Shown one piece after another: positions 13,501 to 23,163 of a stretch of DNA of 64,000 bases. Source of the stretch: Eleusine coracana subsp. coracana (Eukaryota; Streptophyta; Magnoliopsida; Poales; Poaceae). Each line of letters opens with the position of its first letter. Within the stretch, counting starts at the first letter, position 1. Under the pieces are notes generated by a model, which was not told the DNA's origin, made no database searches, and worked only from the letters and a program-made list of their open reading frames with translations. The DNA is taken from positions 40,662,963-40,726,962 of the forward strand of contig CM064421.1 of NCBI GenBank assembly GCA_032690845.1, read 5' to 3'. The position numbers and the translations under genes were made by a program.

Positions 13501-15016
13501 TCCAGTAGTTCCCACATCCATTACAGATTTTCCAGCTGATGCTGTAGCAGCGCAAGAACACTTCTCTGCCAAAAGGATTTTGTAACGCTCTTGCAGAGAC
13601 ATATGATCAAGGACATCCATCTCAGCACGGTCAAGAATATCCTTGCAAGCCTGTAACATATAGTGAAAATGAGCTAATGACTTCTGTAGAGATAATAAGA
13701 AAAAATTACACAAAGGCAGGCTATTCAAAGTTTCTGAATTGGTCTGGTCCACAAATAATCATCAGTCAACCACAATAACACAGAAGCAACTCATTACACC
13801 ACAGCAGGGGTTTTAGTGCATATTCCCTTTAAAAACATCTCCTTTTTTAGCAAAGTCCAACACATTTTGATAAAGTCCAAAGTGATGAAGCTTTGAAGAG
13901 AGCAACAACAACACAGCCATTAATCCCAAACAAGTTGGGGTAGGCCAGAGATGAAACCCGGAAGAACCGAAGCACAAGAACAAACAAACAAAAGGAAGAT
14001 GGAGGGGAAGAAAATAGGTGGGAAAAGAGCAAAGTAAAATGAAACAAAAAAAAAGGGAAAAGAGAGGAAACAAAAGTGAACAGAAGAAAAGAGGTGGGGA
14101 AAGGGCAAAAAAAGAGAGAGAGAGAGAGAAACAAAGAAGCTTTGAAGAGAGCGTGTGACAAAATGAGCAAAAGGGGATCCTGTGCTGAAGCTCCCACAAA
14201 TTGTGGGGCCTGGGGAAGGGGATTTGTAGCCAGCCTTACCCTTGCCTATTTTGCAAGGAGGCTGATTTGAACCCAGGACTTTCAGGACATAAGTGGAGAG
14301 ACTCTACCCATGTGCCTGGCACGCCCTTCTAAAACAGGATATTACAACAAGGTATACAAAAGTATTACAACAACCTATAATCATGCTATAGCAGTGGACA
14401 TGAAGTAAAGAAGGGGATACCAGTTCAAACTGAGGGTGAGTTTTCTGGGCCAATTCACATAGATTATTTTGCAGCTGATGAAATATCTTTGACACCACTA
14501 GTTCTCCTTCATCCTTCGCTCCATTTCTGATATGATACTGATGTAATCTCCACTCCGTTTGCTGAGGGCTACTATCACTCATATCAGATGCATACAGGAC
14601 AAACTCCTCCTTGCAACCTTGCAGAGTTCCGTCCAGGATAACTGAACTAGGGGTTCCAACTTTTTGCCAGCTGACATTTTTACCATTCGGGTTATTGCAA
14701 AACACATCAAGTCTTTTATGGAAGAAGTACGATGCGCGCCCATCCAGCCTAACACCTGCAAAATTGTAGTTAACAACTGGTGAGAGATAATAAACAACCA
14801 AAAATAAGTGTGGCAGTACTTCCAATATTAACAAATACCAGGGATATCTTGAGGATGGGTGCAACTAAATCCTTTATCATCATCGACTGGTACAATGAAC
14901 TCGCTAATAAATGGATGGCGATGAGCCAAACCATGCCCAACTTCTGCAGCTAAATGCCAGAGAAGATCGTGATCATTGGGATTAAACTCTACACCTCTTG
15001 GTAGTCCTGGCCACAT
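7529..15016 (-). CDS. SOG1-like NAC-domain protein with long uncharacterised C-terminal region
   Basis: Likely nuclear transcription factor. Exons (minus strand, by eye): 15016-14839, 14755-14421, 13650-13487, 13393-13345, 12506-11851, 11776-11563, 11462-11340, 9751-9659, 9536-9445, 9351-9198, 7807-7529. Phases agree throughout and give 778 codons from the first ATG of the NAC exon. Residues 1-170 match the NAC fold of the SOG1 (NAC8) subgroup: WPGLPRGVEF, HPFI.EFI, FFHK, LDG...GCKEEFVLY, TEWRLHQYHI, VVSKIF. A Ser/Asp-rich linker follows, with a basic patch SRRRRRK. The last ~280 residues form a conserved-looking globular region (MEWGWCRDLQAF; IVLERPEYGYATYFFE; VGEDLTEGEARVLQEYGW) that I cannot name. 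SOG1 itself is about 450 aa. The true start may lie in upstream exons (15.8-16.1 kb). Introns carry LINE and SINE-like insertions. A second gene in the 3' part is possible, but phase continuity favours one transcript. Confidence 0.75.
8235..9131 (+). mobile_element. 5'-truncated LINE with poly(A) tail, fragment A
   Basis: The plus strand encodes the zf-RVT region at the C terminus of plant LINE ORF2 (PPKCKTFLWL, then CILCDQESETVQHILVTC with Cys/His zinc ligands). One in-frame stop follows at 8812, then a terminal part matching other LINEs (WTFAGARSLRELGLG) and a short A-run after TGCGTATTCGC. Near-identical 14-mers (tacatacatagaaa at 8221 and tacatatatagaaa at 9132, one mismatch) flank it and look like a target duplication. 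It lies in an intron of the minus-strand NAC gene. Confidence 0.75.
9878..10124 (-). mobile_element. SINE-like element, copy 1
   Basis: Read on the minus strand, the element ends in CTACCCCAACTTGCTTGGG followed by a TTG-repeat tail, like the 3' end of grass Au-type SINEs. Upstream is a long pyrimidine-rich body shared with copy 2 at 13904-14135. I see no clear target duplication and no convincing tRNA-like head, so the class is tentative. Confidence 0.55.
10596..10924 (+). mobile_element. 5'-truncated LINE with perfect 14-bp target duplication, fragment B
   Basis: This is a LINE 3' end: the plus strand reads LPLGAWMLWRHRNECVFNG and GAKGLALVSG, followed by the LINE 3' UTR (CTCTCCTGTGTGTTCGAGAG) and an A-run. 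The 14-mer acatctgcaattgc occurs at 10582-10595 and 10925-10938 exactly at the two ends, so both boundaries are certain. It is intronic in the NAC gene and antisense to it. Confidence 0.85.
10968..11110. repeat. Small local duplication after LINE fragment B
   Basis: The string acagtacacacttttatca followed by actg occurs twice (about 10984 and 11086) and 'ctgcctgaaat' sits on opposite sides of the two copies. 'tatagccagctacatct' also recurs at 10571 and 11010. The pattern looks like a tandem duplication of intron DNA of roughly 100 bp. Confidence 0.6.
13904..14135 (-). mobile_element. SINE-like element, copy 2, with perfect 17-bp target duplication
   Basis: This has the same body and the same 3' end (CTACCCCAACTTGTTTGGG plus a TTG tail on the minus strand) as copy 1. 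The 17-mer gaagctttgaagagagc flanks it exactly at 13887-13903 and 14136-14152, fixing the element at 232 bp. A (GA)n run of about 18 bp sits at its 5' end. It lies in a NAC-gene intron in the same orientation as the gene. Confidence 0.75.
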
Positions 15017-16100
15017 CTGCAATATAATAAACACAGTAGTTAAGTAAAGGCCTACAGTTTGTCCTCTAAATAGGAAAAGAAATACAGTAAATAAGCAGTC
15101 CAACATACTGACACGTGAACAATGTTTTGTTGTTCTACATGTTCATATGGGAAGAGGATGAAGACTGCAATGGTAGATATTGTTTGGTAAAATGGCACAA
15201 TGTTTGCACACCAAAGAAGCCCGGTGGCCTCGGTATTAAAAGACCGCATATATTCTACAGAACTCTTAGGCTCAGGTGGCTGTGGCTTGAATAGGTTGAT
15301 CATGACAAGCTGTGGATTGTAATCGAGTGCCTTGTGATGTGTCTAACAAGATGCTATTGCCTATTGGAAACCTACACTGTGATTACAATTCGTGATGGGC
15401 AAACAGCACCCTTCTGGCACTCAATATGGATAAATGATCAAGCTTCAAAAGATATTGTACCTAGTATCTTCAACCTAGCACGCATGAAGCACAAGTGATG
15501 CATCATGAGCTACCAAATCAGACTTGGCTTGGGTCGCGGGCTTACATACTGATATCAGCTTCGTGAGCTGGCTATCACTCTTCGGACCAAGGTTAATCAC
15601 AGTATAATGAAAACCTTGTTGACTCAATCTATTGATTTAGGATAATTTTGAACCTCTGAATAATTGAAATGCTCGGTCATTTCATTCTCATCCACACTAC
15701 TCGTCACAAAATAGAGCAAGGAACGGAAGAAGGAAGTATGTACAAGGAAAAATGCGCATCGTGTTGACTCAACCAATCACAGGGAAAACTAATACAGGAT
15801 ACAGGACTACCTGTTGCTGCTGTCCAGCTCCATAGGCGTCCCCGGTGTCTGCTCTCGCATCGCACCTGCTCCGGAACCAAAGATCACAACTCCAGAAAAC
15901 TTCGCCGCATTGGAACACAAAGGGCGTATGAATGAGCTCACCTGTCGCGGGCGAGAACTCCCTCGGGGCGCGGCACTGATGGGCCAATCGGGCGACGGCG
16001 ACGCCCGGAGAGGGGGATGTGGTCAGGGTCGCGGTCGATACCTTGGCGGGAAGGAGGCAAGCTGGTTCCCGCGGCCATTAGGGCGACATTAGGGTTTGAG
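15017..16100 (-). other. Probable 5' exons and promoter-proximal region of the NAC gene
   Basis: GC-rich segments at about 15830-15900 and 15957-16078 end in good minus-strand donor sites (CAACAG|GTAGTC and GACAG|GTGAGC). An ATG at 16078 opens 46 codons beginning MAAGTSLPPSRQ. A second candidate ATG inside 15870 begins MREQTPGTPM. Neither joins the NAC exon in frame by simple splicing, so they may be 5' UTR exons or need an exon I missed. A LINE fragment separates them from the NAC exon. Confidence 0.4.
15187..15590 (+). mobile_element. Internal LINE fragment, fragment C
   Basis: The plus strand encodes the region after the LINE reverse transcriptase: KKPGGLGIKRPHIFYRTLRL ending RWLWLE, a stop, then TVITIRDGQTAPFWHSIWI and KDIVPSIFNLARMK. 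These match the conserved 'GGLG...ALRLRWLW' and 'DG..T.FW...W' blocks of plant LINE ORF2. It carries stops and has no poly(A), so it is an old internal fragment between the first exons of the NAC gene. Confidence 0.7.
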
Positions 16101-16360
16101 CGGGACGATGATGGGAGGTGGTTTGGGCGGAAGACTGTGTGCTGTCCAGATCGGGTTTCGCCAGGCGGAACACGGATCAGGATCCACCATGTCTTTACCA
16201 ACGATATTTAGATGGGCCCAAAGGTGTGGATTCATCTTAGCCCAAAAAATATTTCCCCTTTTGGCCCATGAATACTTCGTCGGCTGGCATGGGCCTTCTT
16301 AGAAGATGGGCTTCCTTGTGACGATTATGAAGGGCCAAAAGTTGAAAAAACGTTATCACC

Positions 16361-16411
16361 TCGTCAAAACCATTTATTCTCAAAAAAAAAAAAAAAATCG
16401 TCAAACCATTT
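16361..16411 (+). mobile_element. 22-bp retro-insertion (six bases plus poly(A)) with target duplication
   Basis: The insert at 16376-16397 reads attctc followed by A16. It is flanked by tcgtcaaaaccattt (16361-16375) and tcgtcaaaccattt (16398-16411), one A shorter. The ...TTCTC-A(n) end resembles the 3' ends of the LINE copies in this window, so this looks like a LINE insertion truncated to almost nothing. Confidence 0.65.
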
Positions 16412-16499
16412 GCTTGTGGTTATGATATTCGCCACACCTTAATAAAATTTTCTTATTGCAACAGCTTATGATAGGCCTTTTGCTTCAAAGAACCTACAA

Positions 16500-16700
16500 C
16501 CATGGTTTACATAACCGAAGATAACCGATCGATTATTCCGGTTAATTGAAAAATCGATCCCGATCCGTCGCGCTAATCGACTGGTTAGCCGAAGGAAACC
16601 AATCGTGGTACTGTAGCAATTCGGTTAACTGATCAGTTTTTCCGGTTAACCGATCTGTTTTTCATCGAGTCGAGCTGGCCGGTTAATCCGGTTATGTGAA
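16500..16700. repeat. GGTTAACC-rich dispersed repeat
   Basis: The stretch repeats ccggttaa, aaccgatc and ggttaaccg-like words in both orientations. A second region of the same character lies at 24473-24630. It is probably a degraded MITE or foldback element; ends and target duplication could not be fixed. Confidence 0.45.
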
Positions 16701-18115
16701 CCCTGTCTACACCCCCATATCACAATATGCAGCACCATTGGTCTGCCTTAGGTTATGAATAAGAGTTTATGATAAAGGTCAAAAGACGAGAAAAATGCAA
16801 TATGCTTAAAAACTGTGACAACAAACAACACTTTGGTTAGAGCATGTCTTTCAATCTTAAGATGTGACCCCGTCTCCTCAACAGTATTGCACATATGCCG
16901 AAGATTTTGACCCACATACAATCGATAAAATGAACGATGTTGTAGAGGATTCCAATCTCCTAGTACTAGCCATTGAACACCTGCATTTTCGAAACCTCAG
17001 CTTTAAATCTTTGTACCTTAAAGAAAAAAACTCATTATTACTACCATATTATGCTTGGCTTCAGCCATGACAATGATGAAATGGAATGGCTTAGGCAGAG
17101 TCGAGAGCAAAGAAACCATCCGCTTCGAGCATCACGTACGACGCAGTGCCCAAACCGTCGAGCTCACCCAGCAGACACAAGCTGACATGTACCGGCATCC
17201 AAAACCGAAACCCCAAGCAAAAGATCACAAAAGCGCCGTGCTGCAGCAGTCTCTCGTACTCGTACGTACGACGTGCGTTCCACCGAGGTCGAGGCGTCTC
17301 CACAGCACGGCACCGCCTGCGAAGACGACCGTTGGGGCCGCGAAAGCCGAAGCAGCCTTGCCAAGTTGTCATCAGTGAGGCAGCAGAGAAGCAGGAAGCA
17401 TCATCGCCATCCAGTCCCGGCCCAACCCGATCCACGCGGGCGGGCGAAAGGCGGTTCGGGCGCTCGCAAAATTTGACCGTTGCCACTCCACGTCATGAGG
17501 CGTGGGTCCCTTTCCTTTGCCTCCTCGTGGGGCGAGCCTACCCGTCTGCGGCAACTGTCGCCATGCGCCGATGCTCCTCCCTGGCATGCGGGCCAGGGGT
17601 ATGGCCCACACGTCGGTGAAGGTACGTGAGCTTTCTTGGGGTTTGTTCGTTTCTTTCCCGTTGTCCCAAGCCCACGCCCGCTGCGTCTCACACCTGCCAA
17701 AGCCGATCCCGGTGTCTGACAGGTAGACCACTCTATTTTGGTGGTCCGCTTCTCATCAGAGTAGATATGTACGTATGGGTCCGAACTGGACGGGTGCGCC
17801 AACAGGAAACAATCTCCACCGCCTCGTAGCTCCCCGAGAACGCATCGCAGCCGTTGAACGCCTGACATGCGCCATGTGATCCGTGCTATACCACTGGCGG
17901 CTAAACGCGCTGCTCCCGAACAGGAAGCCTGCTCAATGACCGGTGGGCTCAGCATTATGAGGACCCACCTATCAGTTAGACAGGATTAAGAAGCAATGTA
18001 CGTCTGGCGGTCTTGTGGAGGGATCACTCTCGACACCCCTGAGGAGATGGGGCCAATCCTCCCATTGGGCCCCGGCCTATCTCTTTTACAAAAAGACCCT
18101 CCTTTCATCAACTCT
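16701..18115. other. Intergenic region and distal promoter of the glucanase gene
   Basis: I find no coding sequence here. The right part (17.1-18.0 kb) is GC-rich with several overlapping chance open frames on both strands, none with recognisable domains. Confidence 0.6.
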
Positions 18116-18126
18116 CATATATATAA
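18116..18126 (+). promoter_or_regulatory. TATA box of the glucanase gene
   Basis: catatatataa lies about 270 bp upstream of the ATG at 18397. It is followed by a CT-rich leader (cctctcttctccacctcc and similar), typical of plant 5' UTRs. Confidence 0.65.
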
Positions 18127-18396
18127 CCCCAAGTTGCTCACATTCCTGCCTCTCTTCTCCACCTCCGTTCCATCTCTTCTCTTCTCACCTTCTCTTCTTC
18201 CCCCTTCCACTTCTTTCTTGGCATTCTTCTCCGTCGTATCCTCGTTCCTGCAGTTTGGAGGTTGCAGTAAAGGTGGTAGGTGCTTCCGCTTCACACCCGT
18301 TGCCAGAGAGACAAGGAGGCGAAGAGAGATAAAGATTGACGAGACAGGGGAGGCCAAGCAGACAGAGACGGGTGGCTGCGAGTTCTTTCCGGCAAC

Positions 18397-21300
18397 ATGA
18401 AGAAGCTGTTCTTCCTCTCCTTCATCCTCCTCCTGTTGGCGGCCTCATCAGTTCGTGGCGAAGATGGTGAGACTCCTCTCGCCCTTTCTTTTCATTTGCT
18501 CTGCTTTCTTGGGTGTCGTTCTTGATTCGGGATGTATGGATGGATCTCCCATTTGCTCATCGCCGCCGCGCTTAGTAGTACATTTTTTGTCGCCGGAATC
18601 CTGTTTGGCACATCGTGATTAACACTTGCCGATGGAGTGGCGTCCCTTTCCGTTCAGATTGAGTTTGTTGTCTTGTGGTCTGGCCTAGCTGTATTACCTT
18701 CCCCGCTGGGGTTAGTTGCATCATTAACGCGCTCTATGCGTTAGAAGATTACACAAAAGCATGGAACTTAGCGAGTAAAATACTGGTTCAGTTACTAGAA
18801 CAGCCTGCGAGCTTAGTAGTTTGCCAGTAGGTAGTAACTTTTGGGGCTTGGATTTGACTGGACATCCTCCCCTGCTTGTCCGCTTCGTTCTCCGTGGGAT
18901 TCCTTCCTTCTCCGTGTCTCCCCATGCTCTTCAGTACTCGTCCGTTGCTCCCTTCACGTGCACCAGTTTTTATATGTGTTTATACACGTTGGAAGGAACA
19001 TCCACTGTGATTATCAAATCGGTGTTAGCCGGGTTGGAATAAGATTTACTTGTAGCCTAGGGAAAGAATACGACTAGTGGTATATACTTAGCCGGTAAAC
19101 TGTGTACAGTGTACTTGTATTAGTCCTTTACATCCAATCTGTCCGGTTTACAAACCCAGCTTTTCACACGAAAAGTTAGCAACACAGCTGGGGCATGAAT
19201 CTGTGATCGCTTTGCGCATAAGTTTAGCCGAAAGAGGGTTAGCTCCGAGATTGCACAACGGCTCCCGGCCTTTATGGGCCCACCTGTCTGCCCTTGTGCC
19301 ACACCTTTTCTGCATGTTGTCATTGTCGCATTGATATCAAAATTAGTTTCGTACCACATGCAGCACCAGGCAAATGCAAATGGCCTGTCCAAGATTTCCC
19401 AAAGCTTCGTCAGTGAGTCAGGGTGTTGTTGTTTCTTAGTGACAGTAATCACTAGTACTAGTGGCAGTCTCTTCTTTTGACCGCTACTGTTGTGTGGGCT
19501 GGACTCTCGATGTTAATCATGAGCTGGGCTCATAGTGTTAATGACGCAGTGATGATTACAGTATCACGGATCACCTGCTGATTGTCCTGCGCTTGACAGC
19601 GCGTCAGTATTACAGTGTTGTGGTGCGCAGTGCATCGTTTGACCGCTGCGAGTGCGAGGTGGGGAGGATGTCGTTTCTGGGACCACCTGGCAGTGTCTTG
19701 TTCTGACCGTGCGGGGTCCGTTTTGCAAAAGTCACGTCTGTCGCGTGCGCTGTGGTGTGCCCAGTGAAGCGGCCATTGTCTGTGCAAGTGCAGTGCCGGT
19801 GCGCAGGCTTCTTCAGCGCAGCACACCACGGCACGGCACGGCACGGCACAGAGAGAGAGAGAGGCTACTGCATGGTGCCCGGGATTTTGTGCGGGTGGCC
19901 GCATGGTGGTGGCTCCTGTTTCCGACGTCTTTCTCCGTACCAAGTTGCCCTGTGTTGCGCTTTACAGCTAGCTTGGCGTCCTCTCCCAAATCTTGATTTC
20001 GCATTTTCAATATGAGAACTGATATGTTGCATTTTGTCTTTTGTTGTTTTCTTATTTCTTGCTCAACCACTTTGCTCAAAAGAATGTGTTTCTTGTTCCT
20101 AGATTCCTGCCTTATGATGCACTTCTTGACTATAAGATTGCACTAATCGAAACATATAACACGAAATTTGACTCATCCATCTGATGCGGGCTGACTGTAC
20201 CGTGGTAAAATTTCTGATTTCTTAGACCAATGTAATGTGCGCAGATGCTTACATCGGCGTGAACATCGGCACGGCAATGTCATCGGTGCCGTCACCGTCG
20301 CAGATCACGACACTGCTCCGGTCGCAGAACATCCGGCACATCAGGCTGTACGACGCGGACCCGGCGATGCTGGCGGCGCTGTCCAACACGGGCATCCGCG
20401 TGATCGTCTCTGTGCCCAACGAGCAGCTGCTGGGCATCGGCAACTCCAACGCGACGGCGGCCAACTGGGTGGCCCGCAACGTGGCCGCGCACTTCCCGGC
20501 GGTGAACATCACGGCCATCGCCGTCGGGTCGGAGGTGCTGTCCACTCTCCCCAACGCGGCGCCGCTGATCATGCCCGCCATGCGCTACCTCCAGAACGCT
20601 CTGGTCGCCGCCGCGCTGGACCGGTACGTGAAGGTGTCGACGCCGCACTCGTCGTCCATCATCCTGGACTCGTTCCCGCCGTCGCAGGCCTTCTTCAACC
20701 GGTCCATGGACAAGGTGCTGGTGCCCATGCTCAAGTTCCTGCAGACCACGGGGTCGCCGCTGATGCTGAACGTGTACCCTTACTACGACTACATGCGGTC
20801 CAACGGCGTGATCCCGCTGGACTACGCGCTGTTCCGGCCGCTTCCGCCCAACAAGGAGGCCGTGGACGCCAACACGCTGCTGCACTACACCAACGTCTTC
20901 GACGCCGTGGTGGACGCCGCGTACTTCGCCATGGCCTACCTCAACGTGACCAACGTGCCGGTGATGGTCACGGAGACCGGGTGGCCGCACAAGGGCGACC
21001 CGTCGTCGGAGCCCGACGCCACCGCCGACAACGCCAACACCTACAACAGCAACCTCATCCGCCACGTGATGAACAGCACGGGCACGCCCAAGCACCCCGG
21101 AATCGCCGTGCCCACTTTCATCTACGAGCTCTACGACGAGGACGCGAGGCCGGGGGCCACGTCGGAGAAGTACTGGGGATTGTTCGACATGAACGGCGTG
21201 CCCGCGTACACGCTGCATTTGACGGGGTCGGGACAGGTGCTCGCCAACGACACCACGAACCAGACCTACTGCGTGGCGAGGGACGGCGCCGACCCGAAGA

Positions 21301-21576
21301 TGCTGCAGGCGGCGTTGGACTGGGCCTGCGGACCCGGGAAGGTGGACTGCTCCGTGCTCATGCAGGGCCAGCCGTGCTACGACCCGGACACCGTCGAGGC
21401 GCACGCCACCTACGCCTTCAACGCCTACTACCACGGCATGGGGATGGCATCCGGGACGTGCTACTTCAGCGGCGTTGCAGCGGTCACCACCACCGACCCA
21501 AGTAAGATCCATTCCTTCCTTCTTCATCGGTCTTGCTCCTCCTCGTCTTTTCGCATGCGTAGGCTGACTCGTATTG

Positions 21577-21608
<32 letters not shown>

Positions 21609-21792
21609 TGCAGGTCATGGCTCCTGTGTATACTCTGGGAAGAACGGGTCCGCCTTGCTGAACGGCTCCTCGCTGGCGCCGTCGTCCAACTCCACGGCGG
21701 ATTCCAGCGCGCACCGGCCGATCGGCGACGTATGTTCATTCCTCCGCGCTGTCGTCAGCGCCCTGCTGCTCTCGATCGTCCTTCTGTTGTAG
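18397..21792 (+). CDS. GPI-anchored glucan endo-1,3-beta-glucosidase (GH17 + CBM43)
   Basis: Secreted wall enzyme that hydrolyses beta-1,3-glucan (callose), held on the outer plasma membrane. Exons 18397-18466, 20245-21501 and 21614-21792 join in phase to give 501 aa. Residues 1-22 form a hydrophobic signal peptide (MKKLFFLSFILLLLAAS). The GH17 barrel starts at IGVNIGT and carries both catalytic glutamates: the proton donor in AVGSE (about 120) and the nucleophile in VTETGWP (about 268). A CBM43/X8 module follows (about 364-450; TYCVARDGAD, WACG, CYDPDTVEAHATYAFN, GTCYFSG, with the expected cysteines). A Ser-rich spacer and a hydrophobic tail (about 480-501) fit a GPI signal. Intron 1 is 1.8 kb; intron 2 has a poly(T) run of about 30 right before the acceptor. 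No lesion seen. Such proteins often act at plasmodesmata or in pollen, but the site of action here is inference. Confidence 0.93.
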
Positions 21793-23105
21793 GCAGTGGT
21801 GTAGTAGTTGGTAGTGGAGGCAACGCAGTCCCACATGCAGACCTGCGGAGGAGTTTAGGCATTCGTGAGGAATTCTTTTTGGTGATGATGTCAAGTGGGA
21901 TTGGCTTAGTAGTTGTATGGAACGGGATGGGCTTCTGTTAGTCTGGTGCTGATGGCGTGGGACAGGAATTGGTTGAATGTGATGAATGAACTGGAAATGT
22001 TGGGGGTTCACTATTTGTAACAGCTGTTCTGTTCATATGTTCTCCCAGAAGAATCAGTCGGAAAACTAGGCTTGCTATAATCTGATGGAGTGATCTTGCT
22101 CCGATTGCGCTCAAGATATCGCTTCTGTGGGTTATTTTCTGTATTTTTGACACGAATTCAGGGTTCTTTTCTAGTTGTTCTGAAATGAAGTTCAGATCAG
22201 GTCAAACGCAAACGAAACACGAGCTACACCGAGAAACCGACGCCGAGTAAGCAACGCCAAGAATTACAGCCCAGCACATTTCACTCTGTGATCCAGTCCA
22301 TAATAGTGGCTGCTAGGCTGCTTCACAGCCCAATAAGCAATGCGCTCGACCAGGGTCCAGGAATTGACGGGCTGGAGGAACACAGATGACGGGTCGGCCC
22401 ACAAAGCCTGTATGGGTATAGCTGTAATTTGGCCGTCCACCGTCCGCACGCCCTAACCAGGGCCTATAAAATTTGACGCTTCGTTGTCCCCTGCGCCGCC
22501 GCCACGCCGCAGTGTTCCTTCTGCCACACCGTTTCCAATGCTCTTACTCCCTCGCGTTTCGTTTGGTTTTTTTTTCGCCAATTTTTGTTTCTTGTAGTTT
22601 TCTTTGAGATTCGCTTTGCTCAAGCACTCCTCGCGTTTGAAATATCTGTTGCCAGGGCCGCCATCGAGCGGATCCGTGGATTTCATATCCGAGGAGATGC
22701 AAGATCATACCTCTGGATCTCTGGACATGCGGCTTCTTCCGAATAGATTCTCGCATTTTCTCGTAGATCCAACAATTCCGTTTTCTCCTGCAACCGACCT
22801 TGAGATTTGTTCATTTTTTTCTGGTGTTCTGCATGTTTTGACTATCCATGGCTCGATGATGACTATTCTTGCTTTAACCACACTGAAAAGAAGGCCTGAG
22901 GAAGGGTGCTTCCCCTGCCTCTTCGTCATGCTGCTCTCTCTTGGTGCGTTCTCATGAAACGCCTTCTCCCGAAGAAGATTGCTAAGTTCTTTTTCGGGAG
23001 AGGGAGTCGAAGGATTCGGCAAGATTGGGGAGCATGGCGAAAGGGAAAGGGTAAAAGTCTCTTCGGATGGATCCTTCTCTTGTGGAAAAACCTGGCCTTT
23101 CTCTG

Positions 23106-23163
23106 AGAGCCTGTGCAATCTTTTTTTTTTTTTTTTTTTTTGAGGAACAGAGCCTGTGCAATC
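23106..23163 (-). mobile_element. 28-bp retro-insertion (seven bases plus poly(A)) with 15-bp target duplication
   Basis: agagcctgtgcaatc occurs at 23106-23120 and 23149-23163. Between them is only a run of about 21 T followed by gaggaac. Read on the minus strand, this is GTTCCTC-poly(A), like the terminal bases of a grass LINE. Both ends are fixed by the perfect 15-bp repeat. Confidence 0.75.

Noticed and set aside
20292..21527. Long minus-strand open frame (411 codons) opposite the glucanase exon
   Set aside because: It is the mirror of a very GC-rich exon; composition is Arg/Val/His-rich with no domain, while the plus frame has intact GH17 and CBM43 motifs.
21577..21605. Poly(T) run in glucanase intron 2 as a retro-insertion
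   Set aside because: No flanking direct repeat, and it sits right at the 3' splice site where a polypyrimidine tract is expected.
22604..22957. 117-codon frame after the promoter-like block
   Set aside because: No domain and no support from splice sites; it runs through mixed sequence that reads like non-coding DNA.
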